From Nocardioides daeguensis (GTDB lineage: Bacteria > Actinomycetota > Actinomycetes > Propionibacteriales > Nocardioidaceae): a stretch of DNA of 64,000 nt. The stretch's first letter is position 1. Every line of letters starts with the position of its first letter. Below the pieces are notes generated by a model that saw only the letters and a program-made list of their open reading frames with translations, searched no databases and was not told where the DNA came from. Positions 44,616 through 52,601 of this stretch are shown here, in pieces. The translations under genes were made by a program, and so were the position numbers. The DNA lies in the NCBI RefSeq assembly GCF_019192965.1, contig NZ_JAHTKU010000021.1, forward strand, positions 1-64,000, read 5' to 3'.

Positions 44616-46196
44616 TCAGAGCCCGAGCCCGGCGTACCCCCGCTCGGTGGCCGACGACTTCCGCAGGAAGACCGCCCAGGTGATGACGGCGCAGACCCCG
44701 TAGAAGCAGGTGAAGACGATGAACGCGGTCTTCGTGGCCGCGAGCGGGTCGGTGACCCACGGGGAGCCGAAGGTGATCGGGATCAGGAAGCCGCCGATCG
44801 CGCCCACCGCCCCGATGATGCCGACGGCGGCGGAGGCGCTCTTGGTGCCGTCGAGCAGGGCGAGCTCGCGCTCGGGGGTGCCGGCCGCGGTGGCCCGCTC
44901 GGCGTCGGTGCGGAAGATCGCCGGGATCATCTTGTAGGTCGAGCCGTTGCCGATGCCGGTGCAGGCGAAGACGAACAAGAAGATGCCGAGGAACAGCGGG
45001 AACACGTCGGCGTTCGACTCGACCGCGGAGCGGACCGCGGCGGGGAACTGGAAGGCGGCCGGGTCGGCGGCGATCTTCGCCAGCGTCGCCTTGTCGGGTG
45101 CCGGCGGCAGCGGCTCGAGCATGCCGAGCGTGACCAGGATGCCGAGCGTGCCGAGCACCATGCCACCGAAGGCGAGCAGCGTGATCCGGCCCCCGCCGAA
45201 CCGGTCGGCGAGGTAGCCGCCGAGCGGGCGGGCGACGGAGCCGACGAGCGCGCCGAGGAAGGCGTAGAAGGCGAAGTTGATGCCGATGCCGTGCACCGCG
45301 GGGACCGGCTGGCGCCAGAAGTTGAGCTTGATGAGCAGCGGCATCGCGGCCGAGTAGCCGATGAACGAGCCGAAGGTGCCGATGTAGAGGAAGGACATCA
45401 CCCAGGTGTACTTGTGCTTGAGCACGCTCAGCTGCTGCCGGGTGTCCGTCTTGGCGTTGGAGAGGTTGTCCATCCGGAAGCAGGCGGCCAGCACGGCGAC
45501 GACGGCCAGGGCGGCGTAAACGAACGCGGCCCGCTCGAGGTGGATCCCGCCCTCGCTGGCCTTGACCAGGCCGAAGATGCCGGCGCCACCGACGATCACC
45601 GGCAAGAAGAACTGGATGATGGCCACACCCAGGTTGCCGCCCGCTGCGTTGAGCCCGAGCGCGGCGCCCTTGAGGCGGGCGGGGTAGAAGAAGTTGATGT
45701 TCGCCATCGAGCTGGCGAAGTTGCCGCCGCCGAAGCCGGCGGTGGCCGCGACCACGCAGAACACCCCGTACGGCGTCCCGGGCTGGGTGACGAAGTAGGC
45801 GAAGCCCAGCGTCGGCACCAGCAGCATCGCCGCGCTGACCATCGTCCAGTTCCGGCCGCCGAACCTCCCGACCGCGAGGGTGTAGGGCACCCGGATCAGC
45901 GCACCGACCAGGTTCGGGATCGCGACCAGGAAGAACAGCTGCTGCGGCGTGAACGTGAAGCCCTGGGCCAACAGGAAGGCCGAGCTCACGCTCCAGATCA
46001 GCCACACCGAGAAGCCGAGGTGCTCGGCGAAGATCGACCAGAGCAGGTTGCGCTTGGCGATCGGCGCCCCGGTCGACTCCCAGAACTCGGGGTCCTCCGG
46101 ACGCCAGTCGTCGATCCAGCGGCCCCTCCTCCGGCGCAGGGTCGCTTCGGGGGCACGGGCGGCGAGGTCGCCACCGCTGGGACTGGTGAGGGTCAT
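44616..46196 (-). CDS. narK: Nitrate/nitrite transporter, MFS family (NarK type)
   Basis: The 526-residue protein has twelve transmembrane helices. The N-terminus WIDDWRPEDPEFWES is typical of the actinobacterial NarK2 group. The first nitrate-signature-like helix is AGFGGGNFASSMANINFFYP and a second glycine-rich helix is CTGIGNGSTYKMIPAIF; both lie on helices 5 and 11 that line the nitrate path. Arginine in LVGALIRVPYTL matches the substrate-binding Arg of helix 2. It imports nitrate for assimilation and may exchange nitrite. A copy of the shared nitrate operator lies 90 nt upstream. Confidence 0.94.
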   Translation of the reverse strand: MTLTSPSGGDLAARAPEATLRRRRGRWIDDWRPEDPEFWESTGAPIAKRNLLWSIFAEHLGFSVWLIWSVSSAFLLAQGFTFTPQQLFFLVAIPNLVGALIRVPYTLAVGRFGGRNWTMVSAAMLLVPTLGFAYFVTQPGTPYGVFCVVAATAGFGGGNFASSMANINFFYPARLKGAALGLNAAGGNLGVAIIQFFLPVIVGGAGIFGLVKASEGGIHLERAAFVYAALAVVAVLAACFRMDNLSNAKTDTRQQLSVLKHKYTWVMSFLYIGTFGSFIGYSAAMPLLIKLNFWRQPVPAVHGIGINFAFYAFLGALVGSVARPLGGYLADRFGGGRITLLAFGGMVLGTLGILVTLGMLEPLPPAPDKATLAKIAADPAAFQFPAAVRSAVESNADVFPLFLGIFLFVFACTGIGNGSTYKMIPAIFRTDAERATAAGTPERELALLDGTKSASAAVGIIGAVGAIGGFLIPITFGSPWVTDPLAATKTAFIVFTCFYGVCAVITWAVFLRKSSATERGYAGLGL

Positions 46197-46285
46197 CGCA
46201 GGCTCCTGACAGGGTCGGGTCCGGTTGATGACCCTGAGCCTGTGCGGCAGCGGTTTCGGCGTGGTGCGCCCGGAGATTTCGTCTC

Positions 46286-46309
46286 GTCAACTCCATCTCA
46301 CGGGCTCAC
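46286..46309. promoter_or_regulatory. Shared nitrate-regulon operator, copy 3
   Basis: GTCAAC-N6-TCAC-N4-TCAC is followed by two more TCAC words at 46315 and 46323, giving an extended direct-repeat array. It lies 90 nt upstream of narK, against 57 nt at the other two sites. The last word overlaps the 3' end of the GNAT gene. Confidence 0.7.
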
Positions 46310-46322
46310 GCCCCTCACGGGT

Positions 46323-46877
46323 TCACGACGCGCCGCCCGTCCCGAGCGTGCGAGCGACCTGCCGCGCCCGGTCGCGGTCCATGAAGAAGAACTGCGCCGG
46401 CTTCTCCGCGATGCTCGTGCGCAGCTCGACGAGCGGCCCCCGGGTGCAGCCGAGCCGCTCGAGCAGACCGACCGAGGCGGCGTTGCGCGCGTCGGGCTCG
46501 AACACCAGACGACGGCAGCCCGGCAGGTGGGCGAGGAAGTCCAGCCCCGCGGCCAGGACCTCGGGGGTGCGGCCGGCCCGGCGCGGGTCGTCGGCGAGGA
46601 ACAGGTGCACGCCCACGTCACCGGATGCGCGGTCGTACCACTCGCCGATCTCGTCGAGCTCCGGGTCGTAGGTATGCAGCAGGCCGAGCGGCTGGTGGTC
46701 GACGAGGAGCAGGTACGCCGCGAGGTGGGCCTGGTCCCGGATCCAGCCGTAGACGAGGGCGACCTCCTCGACCGTGTGGTCGCTCATCCCCCAGAACGCG
46801 GCCCGCGGCTGCGTCACCCAGGCATGCAGCAGGGCGGCGTCGGCGGTGGGGTCGACGGGACGGACGGTGACGCTCAT
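46323..46877 (-). CDS. Second siderophore-type GNAT acetyltransferase
   Basis: The 184-residue protein has the acyltransferase fold of the IucB/MbtK/DesC group. The opening PTADAALLHAWVTQPRAAFWGM and the HLFLADDPRRAGRTPEVLAAG segment closely parallel the N-terminal domain of the DesC-DesD fusion (DLLHAWVTHPRSAYWMM). It probably acylates an N-hydroxylated amine. The start overlaps the penicillin-acylase stop by 4 nt, so it is the last gene of the siderophore operon. A duplicate acylation enzyme may give two acyl groups or act on a modified intermediate. Confidence 0.83.
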   Translation of the reverse strand: MSVTVRPVDPTADAALLHAWVTQPRAAFWGMSDHTVEEVALVYGWIRDQAHLAAYLLLVDHQPLGLLHTYDPELDEIGEWYDRASGDVGVHLFLADDPRRAGRTPEVLAAGLDFLAHLPGCRRLVFEPDARNAASVGLLERLGCTRGPLVELRTSIAEKPAQFFFMDRDRARQVARTLGTGGAS

Positions 46878-48856
46878 GGGTGCTCCTGGGGACGCGTGAG
46901 CGGGAGGGTGCCGCCGGCGGCCCAGACCGCCTGCTGGTCGTGGTGGTGCGGGTCGGCCGGGTCGCCGGACGCGCCGAGTGGGACGACCCAGCGGCTGTCG
47001 CCGGCCAGGTCCCAGACCCAGCGGGCGACCGGGCCGTGCACACAGGCACCGGTGCCGCCTGTCGCACGCGTCGCGAGGACGCAGTCGTCGTCGCCGGAGA
47101 CAGGAAGGGACGGCGGCGCGGTGCCGTCCGGAGCGGGGAGGCCGAGCTGCTGGTGCGGCGTGAGGGGCACGGCGCGGTGGTCGGTCCCCCAGGACGCGGG
47201 CTCCGGCCGGGCTGCGACCTGCTCCAGCGCGGCGGCCACGACCTGCAGCACATCGACGCCGAACGGCTTGTCGGCGGCGAGGATCGCGGGCAGGCACAGG
47301 CGGAGCCGGCCGCGCAGGTCGAACCACGGCGCGAACAGCTCTCCGTACGGCGATCCGTCGACGCCGGCGAGTGCCGGGGCGTCGCGCAGGCCCTCGACGA
47401 CGGCGGCCCGGACCCGCGCGAACAGGGCGGCGTCGACGCTGTCGGCCCTCATCCGCCGGTCCCAGGCGAGCAGCCGCTCACGGAGCGCGGCGGGGGGCCC
47501 AGCCAGGTCGACGAGCCCGGCCACGGTGTCCAGGAGCCGCCCACCGGCGGTCTGCAGGTCGTCGGCGAGGACACCGGCGACGGTCTCGGGGGTGAGCGGG
47601 TCGTCGGCAGCCAGCTCGTCGAGCAGCTCGCGGATCCGCCGGGCACGGTAGGGCGGAGCGAAGTCGGCGCCGACCCGCGCGAACTCCGCGGTGGCGCGGT
47701 CGTTCGCGGTCACGAGCACCGGTCCGGTGCGCCGGGGCAGGTCGCGCACCCAGCCGCCGGTCCAGCGGCGGTCCGGCCCCCGTTCGGGGATCCGGCCGAC
47801 GACGCGGTGCTCGCTCGCCCCGCGCCGGTCACCGACGACGAGGTTGTCGACCGGCCCGACCCAGCGGGCGAAGGCACCGGCGACGTCGGCAGCGGTGCGG
47901 GCCCGCAGCAGCGGCAGCAGGGCGTCGAGGCCCAGGTCCCCGAGGACGTACGACGGCGTGCGGAGGCTGTAGGTCCTCGGCTCGCCCGGCCCGCCGAGCA
48001 CCACCGGCCCGCGGTCGGTGACGAGCACCTCGACCTCGCGCACGTCGTAGCGGCCCTCCTCGACCAGCACCCGCACCTGCTCGACCCGCCGCGCGACCGG
48101 CTCCCACCCGGAGACACCCCGGGCGACGACCACGTCCCCGTGGCGGACCAGCTCCTCGGCGTACACGTCCTCGTCGTCGGCCATCGCGTTGGTGATCCCC
48201 CACGCGACCTCGCCGGCGTGGCCGAAGTGCTGCACCCCGGGGACGCCGACGAAGCTGAGCCCGGCGACGTCGAACCGGTCGTCGGGGTCGGTGCAGACCA
48301 GGCGGACCTGGGCGTAGCAGCCGGGCGCCTCGATCACGCGGTGCGGGTCGCCGGCCAGGATCGGGAGCCCGCTCGCGGTCAGCGAGCCGTCGACCACCAG
48401 GGCGTTGCTGCCGCCGGGCAGGCCCTCCGTGCGGAACAGCGGGAGCCACTCCTCGCCCGCGGTCGCGGCGAGGTGGCGGCGCCAGAGCTGGCTCGGGAAG
48501 CCGGAGAAGAGCAGGTGCTGCACCGCGAACACCGCGAGGGGCGTCCACCGGCGCCAGGGGCGGGCGACGACCTCGTTCACCCCGTCCACGTAGGAGTCGA
48601 CGAAGGCGCGGCTCTCGGTCGAGAGCGCGGCGTACGCACGGCGGGCGAGGTCGACGAGCAGCGCCCGGCGAGCCAGCACGTCCCACGCGAGCGCGGTCTC
48701 GCCGAAGACCTCGGCGCAGGTCCCCTCCGCCCGGCGGCGCTCGACCTCGAGCTGCCAGGCCCGGTCCTGCGCGGCGGCGCGGCCCTGCTCACGGGCGACG
48801 TCGAGCACGGAACCCCCGAAGACACTGGGGATCCCGCGCTCGTCCCGGACGATCAC
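46874..48856 (-). CDS. Penicillin-acylase-family Ntn-hydrolase in the siderophore operon
   Basis: The 660-residue S45-family amidase has the opening VIVRDERGIPSVFG, the usual strand start of the alpha chain. The autoproteolytic junction is GLPGGSNALVVDG with Ser150 as the new N-terminal nucleophile, and LAGDPH, WGITNAMADDEDVY and the Asn/Arg region VTANDRATAEF follow. No signal peptide is present, so unlike typical PGA or PvdQ it appears cytoplasmic. GTG at 48856 overlaps the desCD stop (GTGA) and the stop overlaps the next GNAT, so it is fully embedded in the operon. Deacylation of a siderophore intermediate is a reasonable inference, by analogy with PvdQ in pyoverdine synthesis. Confidence 0.85.
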   Translation of the reverse strand: MIVRDERGIPSVFGGSVLDVAREQGRAAAQDRAWQLEVERRRAEGTCAEVFGETALAWDVLARRALLVDLARRAYAALSTESRAFVDSYVDGVNEVVARPWRRWTPLAVFAVQHLLFSGFPSQLWRRHLAATAGEEWLPLFRTEGLPGGSNALVVDGSLTASGLPILAGDPHRVIEAPGCYAQVRLVCTDPDDRFDVAGLSFVGVPGVQHFGHAGEVAWGITNAMADDEDVYAEELVRHGDVVVARGVSGWEPVARRVEQVRVLVEEGRYDVREVEVLVTDRGPVVLGGPGEPRTYSLRTPSYVLGDLGLDALLPLLRARTAADVAGAFARWVGPVDNLVVGDRRGASEHRVVGRIPERGPDRRWTGGWVRDLPRRTGPVLVTANDRATAEFARVGADFAPPYRARRIRELLDELAADDPLTPETVAGVLADDLQTAGGRLLDTVAGLVDLAGPPAALRERLLAWDRRMRADSVDAALFARVRAAVVEGLRDAPALAGVDGSPYGELFAPWFDLRGRLRLCLPAILAADKPFGVDVLQVVAAALEQVAARPEPASWGTDHRAVPLTPHQQLGLPAPDGTAPPSLPVSGDDDCVLATRATGGTGACVHGPVARWVWDLAGDSRWVVPLGASGDPADPHHHDQQAVWAAGGTLPLTRPQEHP

Positions 48857-51234
48857 GGCTGCACCGCGGCCGGGTTGACCAGCGTCCCGGCGAAGATCAG
48901 GGACTCCGCCTGGTCGGTCAGGTCGACCATCTGCAGGGTGTTGCGCAGCTGGAGCCGGTTGAGGCAGCTGTGCCGGAACTCCGGCCGCAGCAGGTCGTAC
49001 GCCGTCGCCGCCGCGGCGAGCTCCGGGTGGTCGGCCGCGTGCTCCTCGATGGTGGCCCGGACGATCGCCCAGAACTCCCCGGCCGGCAGCACCCCGTCCT
49101 CGTCGAGGATCGCGGCGACGAAGCGCAGCACCCCGTCGAACACGTCGGTGTGGATCGCCAGTGCCTTGACGTCGTCGGGGAAATCGCCGCGGATCCGCTC
49201 GACCTCGGTCGGCAACGGCAGCTCGCCCATCACGGCGACCTCCTCGCCGATGTCCTTCATGAACGCGCCGACCGGGACGTGGTCGCGCAGCCGCAGCAGC
49301 AGGTTCTCGCCGTGCGGCATGAAGGCCAGGTCGTAGGCGTGCAGGCAGTGCACGAGCGGGCGCAGGTAGGCGCGCAGGTAGGCCCGCGCCCAGGTCGCCG
49401 CATCGACCGGGGACGCCTTGATCCAGGCGGTGAGGAGCGCGTCGCCGTCCGCGTCGCGGTGCAGCAGCGCGGCCATGGTGGTCAGCTGCTCGCCGTCGGG
49501 GGTGCGCGGGACCGGGCTCTCGCGCCAGAGCGCCGCGATCATCTTGCGGTACGCCGAGGGGCCGGCCGCGCGGTGGAAGGCGTCGCCGGTGTACCCGATC
49601 GCGGCCAGCTCCCGGAGCACCTCGAACCCGCAGTCCTGCAGCTCCCGGTCGGCGCGAACGACGGAGGCGACCCAGTCGTTGATCGCCGGCGTCGCGGCCA
49701 TGTAGGCGGGCGACAGCCCGCGCACGAAGCCCATGTTCTGGATGGCGAGCGCGGTCTTCACGTAGTGCCGCTCGGGGCGGCTCGCGTTGAAGAAGGTGCG
49801 GATCGACTGCTGCGGGCGGTGGTCGTCGTCGCCGGCGCCGAGGTGGACCAGGTCGCGGCGGGCGACGTCCGGGGCGAACGTGATCGCCAGCTTGTGCTGC
49901 CACTGCCACGGGTGGACCGGGAGGTAGAGGTAGTCCTGCGCCGCCAGGCCGAGGGCGGCGAGCCTGCTGGCGAAGCGCGCGCGGACGTCGGGCGCCAGCT
50001 CGCCGTCGTACAGCTCGGCTTCGGTGGTGTCGGCCGAAAGCGAGAGCCGGGTGAGCGAGCGGCGTGCGGCCAGCCAGTGCAGCCGAACCGGCTGTCCGGT
50101 CTCGGGCGCGTAGGCGCGGTAGTCGCCGAGGCTGAACCCGATCCGCCCGTTGTTGGCGACGAACGCGGGATGCCCCTCGGTCATCGCCGACTCGATCTCC
50201 TGGTAGCCCGCGTCGACCAGCTCGGCGACCGGGACCCTGCGGTGGTGCAGCTTCCAGGCGCCGGCGGCGAGGGTCGAGGCGAGCTCCTCCAGGTACGTCG
50301 GCAGCAGCTGATCGGGGATCCCCAGCGTGGGGGCCAGCTCGGCGACGAGCTCCTGGGCGTCCGGGGCCGCGGGCGCTCCGTCGCGGGTGCGCTCGATCGA
50401 CGCCGGGTCGACGACCCAGTGCTCGAGCCGGTGGCGCCGCGCCGTGAAGGCGTACGACGACGGCCCGGCCTCGACCCGCCACCGGCCGGCTCCGGTGGCC
50501 GGGGTCGGCGTCAGCAGCCGCTCGTGTGCGAGCTCCCCCAGCGCCTTGGCCACCAGGTGCCGCTGGGCGCGGTCCATCAGCTCGGGTGTCAGGTGGTCGG
50601 TGGACGAGTGGAGCTCGTCGAGTAGTCCCGTCGCGAGGGACGAGCGACGGGACGTATCGAGACGCGGCAAGGCGTCTCGATACGCCGCTCGCTGGCGCTC
50701 GCGGCTACTCGACGACCAATCGGCGCGCGTGCAGACCGAAAGCACCGCGGTCTTGCCGGGCAGCTCGATCTCGCGGAGCTCGACGAAGCCCGCCGCGACG
50801 TTCTTGGCGCGGATCCCGTCGTTGCGGATATCCGGTTCGACGACGACCCGCTGGACGGCGGGATCGGCGAAGCAGTGCGCCATCACCGCGTCGAACACCG
50901 CAGTGGTGAGGCCACTGACCGGGGGGCCGTCCGGGGGCGCGACGAGGACGTGCATCCCGAGGTCGCCCTCGCCGACCTCGGGGAGGCCGGCCAACGGGGA
51001 GTGCGCCGGGTCGTAGGTCTCGGCCAGGAACGCCGGCCGGCCGTCGACCCGGCCCAGCCAGGCGTCGTGGTGCGGGTCGGCGACGATGCCGGCGTACTCC
51101 GCCCGGACGTCGTCGCGTCCGGCGCCCTGCATCATCCAGTACGCCGAGCGAGGGTGGGTGACCCAGGCGTGCAGCAGGTCGAGGTCGCGCTCGACGTCGA
51201 GCGGCTCGAGGGTGATCCCCGGACTCGTGCGCAT
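48853..51234 (-). CDS. desCD: DesC-DesD fusion: hydroxycadaverine acyltransferase plus NIS siderophore synthetase
   Basis: The 793-residue protein has two domains. Residues about 1-170 form a GNAT acyltransferase (DLLHAWVTHPRSAYWMM; GMHVLVAPP; VVEPDIRNDGIRAKNVAAGF), and residues about 210-790 form an IucA/IucC synthetase. Synthetase landmarks include HPAFVANNGRIGFSLGDYRAY, HPWQWQHKLAITFAP, SIRTFFNASRPERHYVKTAL, HGENLLLRL and the FhuF-like C-terminal region. In Streptomyces desC and desD are separate adjacent genes. Here the frame runs through two inverted family-B repeats (50613-50716), which encode residues about 173-207 (SSSRERQRAAYRDALPRLD region) exactly between the domains. The start overlaps the desB stop (TGATG). 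Confidence 0.92.
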   Translation of the reverse strand: MRTSPGITLEPLDVERDLDLLHAWVTHPRSAYWMMQGAGRDDVRAEYAGIVADPHHDAWLGRVDGRPAFLAETYDPAHSPLAGLPEVGEGDLGMHVLVAPPDGPPVSGLTTAVFDAVMAHCFADPAVQRVVVEPDIRNDGIRAKNVAAGFVELREIELPGKTAVLSVCTRADWSSSSRERQRAAYRDALPRLDTSRRSSLATGLLDELHSSTDHLTPELMDRAQRHLVAKALGELAHERLLTPTPATGAGRWRVEAGPSSYAFTARRHRLEHWVVDPASIERTRDGAPAAPDAQELVAELAPTLGIPDQLLPTYLEELASTLAAGAWKLHHRRVPVAELVDAGYQEIESAMTEGHPAFVANNGRIGFSLGDYRAYAPETGQPVRLHWLAARRSLTRLSLSADTTEAELYDGELAPDVRARFASRLAALGLAAQDYLYLPVHPWQWQHKLAITFAPDVARRDLVHLGAGDDDHRPQQSIRTFFNASRPERHYVKTALAIQNMGFVRGLSPAYMAATPAINDWVASVVRADRELQDCGFEVLRELAAIGYTGDAFHRAAGPSAYRKMIAALWRESPVPRTPDGEQLTTMAALLHRDADGDALLTAWIKASPVDAATWARAYLRAYLRPLVHCLHAYDLAFMPHGENLLLRLRDHVPVGAFMKDIGEEVAVMGELPLPTEVERIRGDFPDDVKALAIHTDVFDGVLRFVAAILDEDGVLPAGEFWAIVRATIEEHAADHPELAAAATAYDLLRPEFRHSCLNRLQLRNTLQMVDLTDQAESLIFAGTLVNPAAVQP
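50613..50716. repeat. Two inverted family-B repeats at the DesC/DesD junction
   Basis: Copy one (50613-50663) reads GCTCGTCGAGTAG to CGTATCGAGAC; copy two (50674-50716) reads GTCTCGATACG to CTACTCGACGAC. They face each other, forming a long imperfect hairpin, and are translated in frame as the linker that joins acyltransferase and synthetase. Confidence 0.9.
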
Positions 51235-52601
51235 CAGATGGCTCGCTTCAGGTGGTCGGGCACGCCGAAGGTCTGCACGGCGATCCGCTTCTCGACCGGG
51301 TACACCTCGCGGCCGAGCATGGCGGCCACGATGACCGAGTTGCGGTAGGGGCCCATGCCGAGGTCGGGTGCGAGCAGCGAGTGGGTGTGCTCCTCGGCGT
51401 TCTGCACGAAGACCTCGCCGCCGTTGACGTCCACCGAGTAGTCGGCGGCGACGTCGTAGCGGCCGCGGGCGTCGTACCGGATCCGGTCGCGGATGCCCTC
51501 GAGGAAGGCAGGCCGAGTGGGCGCGTACCCGGTGGCCAGCACCAGGCCGCCGGTGGTGAGGGAGAACCGCTCGCCGGTCTCGACGTGGAGCAGGTCCAGC
51601 TCGCTGCCGTCGTCGACCGGGCGGGCGGCACGGACCTCGGTGTGGGTGAGCAGCGTCGTGTTCGGGCCGACGCCGCTGACCCGCTGCTGGTAGTGCAGGT
51701 CGAAGATGGCGTCGACCAGGTCGCCGCTGATCCCCTTGAACAGGTGCCGCTGCTCGCGGGCCAGCCGGTCGCGGGTCTCGATCGGCAGCCTCCGGTGGTA
51801 CTCGCCGTACTCGGGCGAGGTCATCTCCAGCGTGAGCTTCGTGTACTCCATCGGGAAGAACCGCGGGCTGCGCGTCAGCCACACCAGCTCGTAGCCGTGG
51901 TCGGGCGCCTCGGCCAGCAGGTCCTGGTAGACCTCGGCCGCGCTCTGGCCGCTGCCGACGACGGTGATCCGGTCCTGCCGCTGCAGCTCGGCCTTGCGGG
52001 CGAGGTAGTCGGCGGAGTGGGTGACGGTGCCGGAGGTCTCGAGGCTCGTCGCTGGCGCTCCTCGCACCTCGACCACCGGACCGCTCGTCGCTGGCGCTCC
52101 TCGCACCTCGACCACCGCACGGAGCGCATCGGGGACCCGGGGCGAGGTGCCGATCCCGAGGACGAGGCGGCGCGTGCGGTACGTCTCGCCGGTCGCGGAG
52201 GTGACCAGGTACGCCGTCCCGTCGTGCTCGACGCCGGTGACCTGCTGCCCGAACCGCACGGACGGCAGCCGCTCGGCGGCCCAGCGGCAGTAGTCGTCGT
52301 ACTCCTTGCGCAGCGGGTAGAAGCTCTCGCGGATGTAGAACGGGTAGAGGTGACCGGCCTGCTTGAGGTAGCTGAGGAACGACCAGCGCGAGGTCGGGTC
52401 GGCCATCGTGACGAGGTCCGCGAGGAACGGGACCTGCAGGGGCGCGTCGTCCAGCAGCATCCCGGGGTGCCAGGAGAAGCGGTCGCGGGCTTCGAGGAAG
52501 ACGCCGTCGAGGTCGTCGCTCGACCGGAGCGGGTCGGTGAGGCAGGCCAGTCCGAGGTTGAAGGGACCCAGGCCGATCCCGACGAAGTCGTGCGTGGTCA
52601 C
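51234..52601 (-). CDS. desB: Cadaverine/lysine N6-monooxygenase (DesB/IucD family)
   Basis: The 455-residue flavin monooxygenase makes the N-hydroxy-amine for hydroxamate siderophores. The FAD motif is GIGLGPFN (8-15), the substrate region is FLEARDRFSWHPGMLLDD, the NADPH motif is VVGSGQSAAEVYQDLL (about 215-230), and the ATGYAPTRP and HTHSLLAPDLG motifs follow. GTG at 52601 overlaps the desA stop. Two family-A repeats (52034-52116) are inserted in frame as residues about 162-189 (VVEVRGAPATSGPVVEVRG segment). They lie in the loop between SPRVPDALRA and HSADYLARKAELQ, where known homologues are shorter. The core motifs are intact, so activity is probably kept. Confidence 0.94.
   Translation of the reverse strand: MTTHDFVGIGLGPFNLGLACLTDPLRSSDDLDGVFLEARDRFSWHPGMLLDDAPLQVPFLADLVTMADPTSRWSFLSYLKQAGHLYPFYIRESFYPLRKEYDDYCRWAAERLPSVRFGQQVTGVEHDGTAYLVTSATGETYRTRRLVLGIGTSPRVPDALRAVVEVRGAPATSGPVVEVRGAPATSLETSGTVTHSADYLARKAELQRQDRITVVGSGQSAAEVYQDLLAEAPDHGYELVWLTRSPRFFPMEYTKLTLEMTSPEYGEYHRRLPIETRDRLAREQRHLFKGISGDLVDAIFDLHYQQRVSGVGPNTTLLTHTEVRAARPVDDGSELDLLHVETGERFSLTTGGLVLATGYAPTRPAFLEGIRDRIRYDARGRYDVAADYSVDVNGGEVFVQNAEEHTHSLLAPDLGMGPYRNSVIVAAMLGREVYPVEKRIAVQTFGVPDHLKRAI
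52034..52116. repeat. Two family-A repeats in tandem inside desB
   Basis: A full copy (52034-52077) and a shortened copy (52082-52116) lie in the same orientation, both with core TCGCTGGCGCTCC and end CACCTCGACCACC. Together they add about 28 codons without a frameshift or stop. The repeated peptide is VVEVRGAPATS. Confidence 0.9.

Noticed and set aside
46874..48856. Beta-lactam resistance or penicillin degradation function
   Set aside because: Family membership alone does not show it, and full embedding in a siderophore operon points elsewhere.
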